A stretch of DNA of 64,000 bases from CAXKXX01 sp964059975 (GTDB lineage Bacteria > Pseudomonadota > Gammaproteobacteria > Enterobacterales > Enterobacteriaceae), in assembly GCA_964059975.1 (NCBI GenBank), contig CAXKXX010000001.1:1-64000 (forward strand), in the 5' to 3' direction. The position numbers and the translations under genes are program-made. Each line of letters opens with the position of its first letter. Positions within the stretch are counted from its first letter, which is position 1. The notes below the pieces were generated by a model. That model worked only from the letters and a program-made list of their open reading frames with translations. It had not been told where the DNA came from and ran no database searches. This document shows, piece by piece, positions 28,257 to 37,597 of this stretch.

Positions 28257-29924
28257 TTGGTTCAATACGTTTACACCATGCATAACGTCGGAAAAGTAGT
28301 GGCACCCAACCGTCACATTCTAAAAAATATCTCTTTAAATTTCTTACCGGGCGCTAAAATTGGTATACTGGGTCCAAATGGTGCCGGGAAATCTACTCTC
28401 TTACGAATTATGGCCGGAATTGATAGCGATATTCATGGAGAAGCTTATCCACATCCAGGGATTAAAATCGGCTACTTACCACAAGATCCACATCTCAACC
28501 CCGAACATAATGTCCGTGAATCAGTAGAAGAAGCGCTATCAGAGGTATGCGACGCTCTGACCCGTCTTAACAAAATCTACGTGATGTACGGAGAAAAAAA
28601 CGCTGATTTCGATCAGTTAGCCTCCGAACAGAATCGCCTAGAAGAAATTATTCAAACCTACGATGGTCATAATATTAACGGTCAACTCGAGCGGGCCTCA
28701 GACGCTTTGAGGCTTCCCAAATGGGACAAAAAAATTATTTCCTTATCCGGAGGAGAGCGTCGTCGTGTAGCGCTGTGCCGCCTATTGCTCGAGCATCCAG
28801 ACATATTGCTACTAGACGAACCAACCAATCACCTAGATGCCGAATCAGTAGCTTGGTTAGAGCGCTTTCTATATAATTTTAAGGGCACGGTAGTAGCAAT
28901 CACTCATGACCGTTACTTCCTCAATAATATCTCCAACTGGATCTTAGAGCTAAATCACGGGGAAGGGACACCATGGGAAGGTAACTATTCTTCTTATTTG
29001 AAAAAAAAGTGCGCGCATCCAACTCAGAAAATTGCTGCTTTCTCCGAACACCGCAAGTCAATCGAAAAAGAGCTGGAGTGGATTGTTCAAGATAGTACAA
29101 TTCGGTATTCGAAAAATAAGCAGCGACTCGCACGCTTTGAAGAACTAAACAATATAGAATATCAAAAGCATAACGAAACAAATGAACTATTTATACCACC
29201 CGGAGCACGTTTAGGTGATAAAATTATAGAGATCAATAATTTATGCAAGTTTTATGGAAATCATATACTGATTGACGATCTTTCATTCTCACTACCGAAA
29301 GCAGCTATCGTAGGTATTATCGGCCCGAATGGCTCGGGTAAATCCACACTATTCCGAATAATTTGTGGACAAGAACAACCAGACTTTGGGAGCGTTGTTC
29401 TCGGTGATACTGTCAAGCTAGCTTTTATCGATCAATGCCGAGACAGTATGGAGAGTACGAATACTGTATGGGAGGAAGTTTCTGGCGGTCAAGATATCCT
29501 ATTCATAGGAAATACTCAAATATCAAGCCGGGCTTATGTTAGCCGCTTTAACTTCAAAGGAGTAGATCAAAGCAAGCGCATAAATGAGCTTTCCGGGGGC
29601 GAGCGTGGACGCTTACATCTAGCTAAACTTTTAAGGTTGGGTGGTAACGTACTATTACTTGACGAACCGACTAACGATCTAGATATCGCAACTCTTCGCG
29701 CACTAGAGAATGCCTTACTAGAATTTCCTGGCTGTGTCATGGTTATCTCGCACGACCGTTGGTTTTTAGATCGTATTGCCACACATATACTTGATTACAG
29801 AGATGAAGGTAAGCTGACATTCTTTGAAGGTAATTTCTCTGAATACACAAAGTACAGACGGCATATTCTGGGTGTAGAAGCGTTAGAACCGCGTCGTATG
29901 AAGTACAAGAAGATCTCTAAGTAG
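28257..29924 (+). CDS. ettA: energy-dependent translational throttle EttA (ABC-F ATPase)
   Basis: ABC-F protein binding the ribosomal E site and gating the first peptide bond by ATP/ADP state. Seen: two ABC cassettes with Walker A GPNGAGKST and GPNGSGKST, signatures LSGGERRR and LSGGERGR, Walker B LLLDEPTNHLD and LLLDEPTNDLD, and between them the arginine/lysine-rich tRNA-interaction motif, here degraded (EWIVQDSTIRYSKNKQRL). Start: an ATG at 28224 exists, but homology starts at TTG 28257 (VQYVYTMH), with AGAGG upstream; this gives exactly the E. coli length of 555 aa. Isolated gene. Confidence 0.95.
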   Translation: MVQYVYTMHNVGKVVAPNRHILKNISLNFLPGAKIGILGPNGAGKSTLLRIMAGIDSDIHGEAYPHPGIKIGYLPQDPHLNPEHNVRESVEEALSEVCDALTRLNKIYVMYGEKNADFDQLASEQNRLEEIIQTYDGHNINGQLERASDALRLPKWDKKIISLSGGERRRVALCRLLLEHPDILLLDEPTNHLDAESVAWLERFLYNFKGTVVAITHDRYFLNNISNWILELNHGEGTPWEGNYSSYLKKKCAHPTQKIAAFSEHRKSIEKELEWIVQDSTIRYSKNKQRLARFEELNNIEYQKHNETNELFIPPGARLGDKIIEINNLCKFYGNHILIDDLSFSLPKAAIVGIIGPNGSGKSTLFRIICGQEQPDFGSVVLGDTVKLAFIDQCRDSMESTNTVWEEVSGGQDILFIGNTQISSRAYVSRFNFKGVDQSKRINELSGGERGRLHLAKLLRLGGNVLLLDEPTNDLDIATLRALENALLEFPGCVMVISHDRWFLDRIATHILDYRDEGKLTFFEGNFSEYTKYRRHILGVEALEPRRMKYKKISK

Positions 29925-30937
29925 CACTCTATATCTGAAAATCTTATCCAATAAGTAATATTTATATTCGGGTTTGGTATATTCATCCAGAGCGACTAAT
30001 GACAATAATTTTTCTAAGTGCTGAGCCTCGTTATAAAATAAGCAAAAGACATGATTTTCACTAAATGTAATCTAAAGAGATAATGAATATGAACGATAAA
30101 ATCAGAGTATGTCGGAGCCTATTCAGTATGATTTTTTAAATTACGGATTAACTAGATTAGTCCTTTGAACCATGATAGCGATAGAATTTTCAGTCTATTT
30201 TCTGATTTATAATCCATACAAAGACGGGCTTCACTATTTAATGATTTCATAAACTCCGTATAAAGACGAAGTCTACTTAGTCGTGATAACGGTCAGAAAG
30301 TATGATCTGCTAGGAGCAACTCATAACTGTCACGTTTTACCTGTGAGCGGCTCATTGTTCCTCTTTTGAGGAACTTAAAGATCAATGCACGGTGAGCGCT
30401 ACGTTTCGATCGTTCAGTAAATCAGGGTATCTCTGTGCCTGCTCAAGGTCTAGATTAAGTAGAGCGGACTGATGCATAACGTAGCGCACAAAATTTTTAT
30501 GTGGAGACTAAAAAGAATAAAAACTGGTCTAAAATTTTTTAAAATCAAAAATTTGATAGTAAACTAGATAAGTTTTTGATCTAAAGGCGTAAATTTAAAA
30601 GAGGTGTACAGAAAATATGGAGCTTTAGTTTACTAAAATAGCTCTCTAAGACAACGAGATCATATTTTATGAAAGTCTCAACCCTTCTCTCTGCACTATA
30701 AATTTAAAATAAAGCACACGGATCGCCGCGATACTCAGAAAGTATCGCCGATGGCGGAATAGCCGATATCGAGAGCCCGACCCCACTCTCAGGCTCTGTT
30801 AAAATTTAGATGCTAGAGGCTCTGGGGGTCAGATTATCTTATACAGTCCGTAGATCCATCGTTCAAATTAAATTTGAAGTCCATTTTCTCCTTAATCCCG
30901 ATCCAGAATTCGAGCCCCTAGATTGCGAGTGGAGGCT
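29925..30937. other. 1.0-kb convergent spacer between ettA and cysH
   Basis: No gene recognised. cysG and cysDNC, which follow cysJIH in related bacteria, are not visible here. A hairpin GTTCCTC/GAGGAAC sits at about 30357-30374, and another covers the cysH stop. Confidence 0.6.
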
Positions 30938-30938
30938 C
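30912..30938 (-). terminator. hairpin touching the cysH stop codon
   Basis: GAGCC (30912-30916) pairs with GGCTC (30934-30938); the last base of the cysH TAG is part of the stem. Extra G-C contacts inside are possible. No clear U run follows. Confidence 0.4.
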
Positions 30939-31666
30939 TAATTTTGGTGTAGACCACACTCGCGCTTCAATCCAAAGAATCGAGTCTGTTCTTCGCTCAT
31001 TCCGGGCCGCCATTTTTGAGTTGTATGAATGTCGCCAACTGACAGGTAGCCTTGTTCGCGTAAAGGATGATATTCGAGGGAGTACTCAGTGAGATACTGG
31101 TGAATTTTTCGGTTATCCCAGTCGATGATCGGAAGCATCTTAAATGTGTTATTCTGTATTGATAGAACCCTCAAATTTGCGCGACTAGCAGACTGCTCGC
31201 GTCGGAGACCGGCGAACCAAGTATGTGCTTTTAATGTTTTTAGCGCCTTTCTCATCGGCTCAACTTTATTAATTTTATTGTATTTTTCGATACCTTCAAT
31301 ACCCTTCTCCCAGAGCTTGCCGTAGCGCATCTCTTGCCAGGCAGGGGAATGTTCAGCACGGAATACCTGTAAGTTTAACCTTAATTTATCAGTTAGATAG
31401 TCGATAAATCGATAAGTTTCTGGGAATAGGTAGCCGGTGTCCGTAAGAATAACTGGAATATTAGGTTTTATCTGAGTGACTAAGTGTAGGCACACTGCTG
31501 CTTGTACGCCAAAGCTGGAAGAGAGAACAAACTCTTCGGGCAGATGTTTCAGTGCCCATTGAATTCGTTTTTGGGCAGAGAGAGTTTCTAACTGGTCGTT
31601 GACTACTTTGAGCGCTTGATTAGACTTATTTGGTTTATTTAGAATCTCCGTATCGAATTTCTTCAT
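30938..31666 (-). CDS. cysH: PAPS reductase
   Basis: Reduces 3'-phosphoadenylylsulfate to sulfite using thioredoxin. Seen: LSSSFGVQAAVCLHL, TDTGYLFPETYRFID, WFAGLRREQSASRANL and the catalytic Cys237 in KRECGLH. It lacks the extra cysteine pairs of Fe-S-containing APS reductases. 242 aa against 244. The frame extends 57 codons further to 31837, but that part is a lysine/arginine-rich tail without homology; ATG 31666 with AGGA upstream is the start. Third gene of cysJIH, 252 bp after cysI with a hairpin between. Confidence 0.97.
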   Translation of the reverse strand: MKKFDTEILNKPNKSNQALKVVNDQLETLSAQKRIQWALKHLPEEFVLSSSFGVQAAVCLHLVTQIKPNIPVILTDTGYLFPETYRFIDYLTDKLRLNLQVFRAEHSPAWQEMRYGKLWEKGIEGIEKYNKINKVEPMRKALKTLKAHTWFAGLRREQSASRANLRVLSIQNNTFKMLPIIDWDNRKIHQYLTEYSLEYHPLREQGYLSVGDIHTTQKWRPGMSEEQTRFFGLKRECGLHQN

Positions 31667-31784
31667 GCTTTCCTGCCTCTTATCATGCTTAGGCTGTAGT
31701 GGTTTTATTGCTATTGTCTGTTTAGAAGCTATTTTAGAAGATATTCTATTTCTTATTGAGATTTTCGTAAAAACTTTCCTTTTT

Positions 31785-31806
31785 AGCACCGTTTTTATTC
31801 GGTGCT
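31785..31806 (-). repeat. hairpin between cysI and cysH
   Basis: AGCACCG (31785-31791) and CGGTGCT (31800-31806) flank an 8-nt AT loop. On the transcribed strand it is followed by A5, not U, so it is better read as an mRNA stabiliser or processing hairpin than as a terminator. Confidence 0.5.
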
Positions 31807-31918
31807 TTGTTATGAATAGCTTCAGATTGTATGGCAAACTTTTTCTATGTTAAGAGGATTGCTATTCAGCATATACACCTCTCTTATTTTATGTACGCTC
31901 TACTTATAAAGAAGTTTT

Positions 31919-33634
31919 TCAGTTCCAGAAATCATGCGCCGGATCAACTACGGGACGAACGATGCCCACACGCAGGGTGAAGTCGCCAAATCCTTCATTG
32001 ATGTGACGCTCTTGTGCCCATCGCGCAAGGAGATAATCGATTTCTTTTAGAATTTCTTCTTCATTTATATTTTCACGATACATGCGGGGAATACGCGTTC
32101 CTTCACGGTTTCCTCCTATATATAGGTTGTAACGCCCCAGCGCTTTTCCTACTAGCCCGACTTCCGCAAGTAGAGAACGGGCGCAGCCGTTTGGGCATCC
32201 AGTTATTCGTAGAACGATGTATTCGTTGGAGATGCCATGTTGACGCAGTTGCTTTTCTATTTTCGTAACGAATTCTGGCATAAAACGTTCTGCTTCGGCC
32301 ATTGCTAGTGGACAGGTTGGGAACGACACGCAGGCCATAGAATGTTTTCGTTGATTACTAACAGTATCGTCGATCAGACCATATTCGCGCGCCAGTGATT
32401 CGATCTTAGCCTTATCCTTTTCTCTTACTCCAGATACGATTAGGTTTTGGTTCGCCGTCAATCGAAAAGTTCCTGAATGAATCTTAGCAATCTCGGCCAT
32501 ACCACTTTTCAGAGGGCGATTCGGATGGTCTAGAAGCCGTCCATTTTCAATAAATAGCGTTAAATTCCAATGATTATCAATACCTTTTACCCAACCTAGG
32601 CGATCGCCTCGGCTAATAAAGTGGTATGGCCGAATTGGGCTAAAGTAGATTCCAGCACGTTTTTCTACTTCAGCACGAAATGCATTTACTCCGACCCGTT
32701 CTAGCGTATATTTAGTTTTTGCATTTTTACGGTCAGTTCGATTCCCCCAGTCCCTCTGCGTTGTTACTACAGCCTCCGCCACTGCTAGTGTGTGATCAAT
32801 TGAGAAATAGCCAAATTCACTTGCTTTCCGTGCATAGGTCTTTTTGTTACCATGCTCAATCGATAGACCACCGCCAACTAAGAGGTTAAACCCTACTAGC
32901 TTTCCTTCTTCAGAAATTGCTACAAAATTCATATCGTTAGCATGTAGATCGACGTCGTTTTGCGGTGGTATTACTACTGTTGTTTTAAATTTTCGTGGCA
33001 AATATGTGGCGCCGAGAATCGGTTCCTCATCTGTAGTAATCACTTTTTTCTGATCTAGCCATATTTCTGCATAGGCTCGAGTGTGCGGCAGTAAATGTTC
33101 TGAGATTCTTTTAGCCCATTTGTATGCTTCCTGATGTAACTCGGATTCTGTTGGATTAGAAGTGCATAATACATTACGGTTTACATCGTTAGCGGTCGCT
33201 AGCGCATCTAGACCTAGTTCGTTTAGAAGCTGATGCGCTAGTTTAAGATTACCCTTAAGAATACCGTGCAGCTGGAAGGTCTGACGATTAGTGATGCGAA
33301 TGCTTCCATACAAGGTATTCTCCTCTGCAAATTTGTCGACGGCCAACCACTGCTTTGGCTTGATAATACCAGCTGGAAGCCGGCAGCGCAGCATCATGGC
33401 ATGCCTCGGCTCAAGCTTTTGTTGGATACGCTCTATTCGAATGTCTCTATCGTCCTGCTGATACATACCATGAAAGCGGATTAGGAGAGCATTGTCGCCT
33501 TTGAATCCGCCGGTTAGGCCGTCATTCAAATCTTTTTCGATAGTACCGCGTAGGAAATTGCTTTCTTTTTTCATACGCTCGGCGTCAGTCTCTTTACCTT
33601 GAACTAGCAAGGGCCCTGGGTGTTTATCATTCAT
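31919..33634 (-). CDS. cysI: sulfite reductase hemoprotein (beta) subunit
   Basis: Six-electron reduction of sulfite to sulfide with siroheme and a 4Fe-4S cluster; partner of CysJ. Seen: cluster cysteines in MACVSFPTCPLAMAE and in TGCPNGCARSL (near residues 435-485), siroheme-binding arginines in RLPAGIIKPKQW and SIRITNRQTFQLHGI. 571 aa against 570. Its ATG overlaps the cysJ TGA by one base (TGATG), implying translational coupling. Activity needs siroheme, whose synthase CysG is not in this window. Confidence 0.98.
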   Translation of the reverse strand: MNDKHPGPLLVQGKETDAERMKKESNFLRGTIEKDLNDGLTGGFKGDNALLIRFHGMYQQDDRDIRIERIQQKLEPRHAMMLRCRLPAGIIKPKQWLAVDKFAEENTLYGSIRITNRQTFQLHGILKGNLKLAHQLLNELGLDALATANDVNRNVLCTSNPTESELHQEAYKWAKRISEHLLPHTRAYAEIWLDQKKVITTDEEPILGATYLPRKFKTTVVIPPQNDVDLHANDMNFVAISEEGKLVGFNLLVGGGLSIEHGNKKTYARKASEFGYFSIDHTLAVAEAVVTTQRDWGNRTDRKNAKTKYTLERVGVNAFRAEVEKRAGIYFSPIRPYHFISRGDRLGWVKGIDNHWNLTLFIENGRLLDHPNRPLKSGMAEIAKIHSGTFRLTANQNLIVSGVREKDKAKIESLAREYGLIDDTVSNQRKHSMACVSFPTCPLAMAEAERFMPEFVTKIEKQLRQHGISNEYIVLRITGCPNGCARSLLAEVGLVGKALGRYNLYIGGNREGTRIPRMYRENINEEEILKEIDYLLARWAQERHINEGFGDFTLRVGIVRPVVDPAHDFWN

Positions 33635-35427
33635 CAGTAAACATCTCTCTGATAGCGCCGCTCAAGACGTAGATCACTTAAAAATTCATCGGCTAATTCA
33701 GTAGTCATTCTGCCGTGTTGAGCTGCTATTTCTAATAATACATTTTCCACATCTTTCGCCATACGGTTTGCATCACCACAGACATAGATGTGCGCGCCTT
33801 CCTGAATCCAACGCCACACTTCTTCGCCTTTTTCACGCAGCTTATCTTGTACATACACTTTATGCTTTTGGTCTCGTGACCACGCTAGATCGATGCGTGT
33901 GAGCAAGCCGTCTTTTACATAGCGCTGCCATTCTACTTGATAGAGAAAGTCTTCGGTAAAGTGAGGATTTCCAAAAAACAACCAGTTTTTTCCACGAGCT
34001 CTATCTGCGTCACGCTGTTGCATGAACCCGCGGAAAGGTGCGATTCCAGTACCGGGTCCAATCATGATCACGGGTGTTTCGGGGTTGGTCGGTAAACGGA
34101 AATTTGCGTTATGTTCAACAAATACTTTTAGATCGCCGTCTTCTTCTAAACGATCACTCAGAAAGCTTGATGCACCCCCCGCACGAGCACGCCCATTAAC
34201 ATTATAAGCAACCACGCCAACGGTGATATGTACTTCGTTTATAGTTTCAGCTTGCGAGGAAGAGATTGAATACAATCGTGGTCTAAGAGGGCGTAAAAGA
34301 CTGATCAATTGACTAGCATTCAGGTTAATCGGAGCTTGTCGCATCATATCAACGATCGGTGTGTAGTGCGCGTAACGCTGCGCAGCCGCTTTGTCTGACA
34401 ATAAGCAAATCAACGTTTCGTTATGCGATAATTCCGCATATTTATCGACAATCGGAAGAGTATTTTGTGTTAATTCAAAGTAGTTGCTCAGAGCTTCTTT
34501 TAGCGATAGATCTTTACCTTCTATTTTTACTGGTTCGTCACCTTGTAACCATAGAATCTTTAATAGTTCATCTACTAACTCTGGATCATTATTAAACCAA
34601 ACTCCTAGTGCGTCTCCCGGCTGGTAGCGTAAGCCTGAATGGCCAATATCAATTTCAATGTGACGTACATCTTTTTTTGAATTTCTTCCTGTAATCTTTT
34701 GTTTTTTGGCTAGTTGAGCGATTAAGGGTTGCTCTTTAGTATAGAGTCTGCTGCCGAATTGACCGATCGAGTGATTCGGATCTACTGCGATTTCGATTTG
34801 ATTTTGCTTCGGTGCGCGTGTCTTTAATGTTTCGACTAGATTTTTACGCCATTTGATAGCTGTCTCTTGATATTCGACATCTGCATCCACGCGCTCTAAT
34901 AGACGCACTCCACCTAGTTCGGCCAACTTACTATCAAAGTCTTTACCTGACTGGCAGAAATATGCATAAGAAGTGTCGCCAAGTCCAAAAATCGAGAAAG
35001 CAGTATCAGTGAGTCTTGGCGCTTTTTTAGAGAATAGGAATTTATATAGCGCCAGCGCTTCTTCGGGTGGCTCACCCTCTCCTTGGGTGGAGGTAATAAT
35101 TACTAGTAGACGCTCCTGAGCGATTTGTTTAAATTTGTAATCGCCGGCGTTAATTAGATTGGCGCTCAGTTTTTCATCTAACAAGTCGTCTCGTAACTCT
35201 TCTGCTAGGCGACGTGCATTTCCGGTCTGTGAGGCAGAGATAATAGTGATCCCGTTTCCGGTCTGCGGAGTCGGTTCGGTTCTAATTTTTTGATTAATTA
35301 TTCCCCACAGATATCCTGATAGCCATGCTATCTGTGTTTCCGAATAATCGGAAACTGCTGCCTGAAACCGCGCCAATTGTTCGGGCGGTATCGGGGGCGT
35401 CGAGGTTGGAAGAGCCTTGGTCGTCAT
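33634..35427 (-). CDS. cysJ: sulfite reductase flavoprotein (alpha) subunit
   Basis: Passes electrons from NADPH through FAD and FMN to CysI. Seen: flavodoxin-like FMN domain with SASQTGNARRLAEEL, STQGEGEPPEEA and GLGDTSYAYFC; FAD domain with RPRLYSISSSQ and GRARAGGASSFL; NADP domain with GPGTGIAPFRGF, DLAWSRDQKHKVYVQ, VCGDANRMAKDV; C-terminus ERRYQRDVY. 597 aa against 599. Leads the cysJIH operon. A CysB site cannot be identified by eye in the AT-rich upstream region. All cofactor motifs look intact. Confidence 0.98.
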   Translation of the reverse strand: MTTKALPTSTPPIPPEQLARFQAAVSDYSETQIAWLSGYLWGIINQKIRTEPTPQTGNGITIISASQTGNARRLAEELRDDLLDEKLSANLINAGDYKFKQIAQERLLVIITSTQGEGEPPEEALALYKFLFSKKAPRLTDTAFSIFGLGDTSYAYFCQSGKDFDSKLAELGGVRLLERVDADVEYQETAIKWRKNLVETLKTRAPKQNQIEIAVDPNHSIGQFGSRLYTKEQPLIAQLAKKQKITGRNSKKDVRHIEIDIGHSGLRYQPGDALGVWFNNDPELVDELLKILWLQGDEPVKIEGKDLSLKEALSNYFELTQNTLPIVDKYAELSHNETLICLLSDKAAAQRYAHYTPIVDMMRQAPINLNASQLISLLRPLRPRLYSISSSQAETINEVHITVGVVAYNVNGRARAGGASSFLSDRLEEDGDLKVFVEHNANFRLPTNPETPVIMIGPGTGIAPFRGFMQQRDADRARGKNWLFFGNPHFTEDFLYQVEWQRYVKDGLLTRIDLAWSRDQKHKVYVQDKLREKGEEVWRWIQEGAHIYVCGDANRMAKDVENVLLEIAAQHGRMTTELADEFLSDLRLERRYQRDVY

Positions 35428-35856
35428 GGCAATGCTTGTTTCCTATTGTGTTGCCTGGCGCTACTTAAGGAGTCTTTCGCCAGTGTCAGTTGCTGTCTCT
35501 TTATTATTAGGTATCCTGAAAATCAGGTGAAGCTCTAAGGTTACCGAGCAGATGCGTAACGATTAAATAAGAAATAGAAATAAATAATAACTAAAATAGA
35601 TAAAAGACTTATTTTAATAAGCCTATTTTTAATAAAATAGGCATCTCTCTTTAAATTAAGTTAATTACTTAATAGTGCTAATGAATATGCCCCTAAAAAT
35701 TATAGATGCTATTTTTAAAGAGAAAAAAGCAAGCAAAATAGCTTTTAAGAGATAAGATTTTGTTTTAAAAAAGCGTAAAATTTTTAGACACTAAAAATTT
35801 TTATGTATGTAAAATATACGAGCATCTGTTTTTTATCATTTACAAGCCCAAGCTGA

Positions 35857-35898
35857 ATTTACAATGTATGCCCTCCTGCATTTACAATGTATGCCCTC
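35857..35898. repeat. 23-bp period tandem duplication
   Basis: ATTTACAATGTATGCCCTC occurs at 35857-35875 and again at 35880-35898, identical over 19 bases. Confidence 0.88.
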
Positions 35899-35951
35899 TT
35901 AGTAGGTCCCCCTTGACTCGTTCTATGTATATGATATTATATGAACAACCC

Positions 35952-35997
35952 GCAACATTAAGCTCTATTATTATGCAACATTAAGATCTATTATGAA
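35952..35997. repeat. second 23-bp period tandem duplication
   Basis: GCAACATTAAGCTCTATTAT at 35952 recurs as GCAACATTAAGATCTATTAT at 35975, one mismatch in the first 20 bases. It lies only about 55 bp after another duplication of the same period. Confidence 0.8.
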
Positions 35998-36258
35998 GTC
36001 AAAGTAGAGAAGGGCGGCTACTCTTTAACTAGGACTCTCAGATCCTAATATCTTAGACCACCTAGTCATTAGAATTCAAACCACACTCTGCCCCTTTAGC
36101 TAATAGCATGCAGCTAGCAGTGCAACTAAAACTGATTTTTATGGGGGATCTTAAAAATTCAAGATCTCGAAACATCTTAACCCTTTAAGAATGAGTGGTG
36201 CTTTTTTATTCGCAAGTCCACATGCACCAAAGACGTGCACCTGTGCACAAGCATCTTA

Positions 36259-36280
36259 CTCCTATTTTTAAAAATAGGAG
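36259..36280 (+). terminator. perfect palindrome upstream of queD
   Basis: CTCCTATTTTTAAAAATAGG plus AG forms a 22-bp perfect palindrome followed by CTTTTCACTTG. An outer pair AAGCATCTTA...TAAGATGCTT (36249-36310) encloses it, making a nested structure about 80 bp before queD. It may end an upstream transcript or be a leader structure. Confidence 0.5.
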
Positions 36281-36391
36281 CTTTTCACTTGTTATTCCTC
36301 TTAAGATGCTTTTCTAAGAAAAGCTTAGCTTATAAAATAAAAAAAGTACAAAGTACCATGGGTGCGAATTTTAATAGATGAGGCCATGATA

Positions 36392-36751
36392 ATGGGAATT
36401 ACGCTGTTTAAAGATTTTCAATTTGAAGCCGCACACCGTCTGCCAAATTTACCGAAAGACCACAAGTGCGCTCGTCTACACGGACATTCCTTTATGGTGC
36501 GCCTAGAAGCAACCGGAGAAGTAGATGCCCGTAGAGGGTGGGTGATAGACTTCTCCGAGCTTAAAGCCCTATTTATGCCAATTTTACAGGTCCTAGATCA
36601 TTACTATCTTAATGACATTCCAGGTTTAGAAAACCCTACTAGTGAAGTATTGGCCACCTGGATCTGGAAACAACTCAAGCCTAAGTCTCCAGAATTATCG
36701 GCGGTGAGAGTAAAAGAAACCTGCACTTCAGGATGCATCTATAGAGGGTGA
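36392..36751 (+). CDS. queD: 6-carboxytetrahydropterin synthase
   Basis: Converts dihydroneopterin triphosphate to 6-carboxy-5,6,7,8-tetrahydropterin, first dedicated step to queuosine. Seen: zinc histidines His15, His30 and His32 (EAAHRL, RLHGHSF), catalytic Cys26 (KCARLH), DHYYLNDIPGLENPTSEV and the Glu of VKETCTSGCIYRG. 119 aa against about 120. The frame is open from a GTG at 36362; ATG 36392 has GAGG eight bases upstream and matches the family start. Lies by cysJ as in E. coli, and converges on queE. Confidence 0.95.
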   Translation: MGITLFKDFQFEAAHRLPNLPKDHKCARLHGHSFMVRLEATGEVDARRGWVIDFSELKALFMPILQVLDHYYLNDIPGLENPTSEVLATWIWKQLKPKSPELSAVRVKETCTSGCIYRG

Positions 36752-36925
36752 GACGAATGACCAAGCACTTTAGTAGCTATCATGATCACTCCTCCGCAAG
36801 GTAACTACTTGGTCGATCCGAGTGGCGGCCATTCGGGCTACTCATTATGCGAAGCTTAACCACTATTCACCAGACTGTCTACTATCTAAATATGCCTTAA
36901 CGCCGGTATGATACCCCTTCGAAAA

Positions 36926-37597
36926 CTAATCAATGTTAAGATACTTGTGAATCTGTATAGACAGCCTCCAATTACGTGTAATGCAGGATTCCATGCATAT
37001 TCGCATCGCCTCCTTCCTATTATTAACAGGTTGTAGTGATATGATGCGAGGCTTTTTGTCATAGATTGTTTCTAGAAGAGTGATAAGTACATCAATATCG
37101 CATTGGCGTGCCACTGGATGCTTCACCTCATCAGAGCGTTGCAACGCCTGATGCAGTACTTTCATGCCTCCGTGCATATTAACTTTCGGTGAAACTGTCA
37201 CCCAAGTTTTGGCTGAGCAACGAATTTCGTGGGTGCCACTAGTCTCTATCTGGCAATCGTACCCCCGTTGTTCAAGAAATGTAATTAGTGGCATCAGATC
37301 GTAAATACATGGCTCTCCTCCGGTAATCACTACATGATGCGCGGTGTAACCTTTTTGATATATTACTGCCACTATCTGTTCGGCGCTAGCATTAGCCCAA
37401 GTATCACTCTTTTCTATTTTTGTTGAGATCTTCTTTATATCAACCTCTCGATTAGCTTTTTTATACCAAGCATACTTGGTATCGCACCAACCGCACCCTA
37501 CTGGACAGGATTGTAAGCGAATAAAAACGGAGGGCGTGCCTGTAAAACATCCCTCACCTTGCAAAGTTTGAAATATCTCATTAATTGGGTACTTCAT
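36926..37597 (-). CDS. queE: 7-carboxy-7-deazaguanine synthase
   Basis: Radical SAM enzyme forming 7-carboxy-7-deazaguanine from carboxytetrahydropterin. Seen: the cluster motif C31-x3-C35-x2-C38 in SCPVGCGWCDTKY, substrate-contact FQTLQGEG, VVITGGEPC and QIETSGTHE. 223 aa, same as E. coli. It converges on queD with 174 bp between them. queC, the next step, is not in the window, while queF is at 52.3 kb, so the pathway is probably complete elsewhere. Intact by inspection. Confidence 0.96.
   Translation of the reverse strand: MKYPINEIFQTLQGEGCFTGTPSVFIRLQSCPVGCGWCDTKYAWYKKANREVDIKKISTKIEKSDTWANASAEQIVAVIYQKGYTAHHVVITGGEPCIYDLMPLITFLEQRGYDCQIETSGTHEIRCSAKTWVTVSPKVNMHGGMKVLHQALQRSDEVKHPVARQCDIDVLITLLETIYDKKPRIISLQPVNNRKEAMRICMESCITRNWRLSIQIHKYLNID

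Larger units (their letters stand above)
35428..36391. other. divergent spacer between cysJ and queD
   Basis: No gene recognised. Carries a GCCTATTTT/AAAATAGGC hairpin (35621-35642), two 23-bp-period tandem duplications (35857-35898 and 35952-35997) and a perfect palindrome (36259-36280). cysJ and queD promoters should be here. queD neighbours cysJIH in E. coli too. Confidence 0.6.

Noticed and set aside
31667..31837. 57-residue basic N-terminal extension of CysH
   Set aside because: No counterpart in CysH; the ATG at 31666 has a good ribosome site and gives the normal length.
35857..35997. Possible CRISPR-like repeats
   Set aside because: Only two units per repeat, different units, no unique spacers of constant size and no cas genes; these are tandem duplications.
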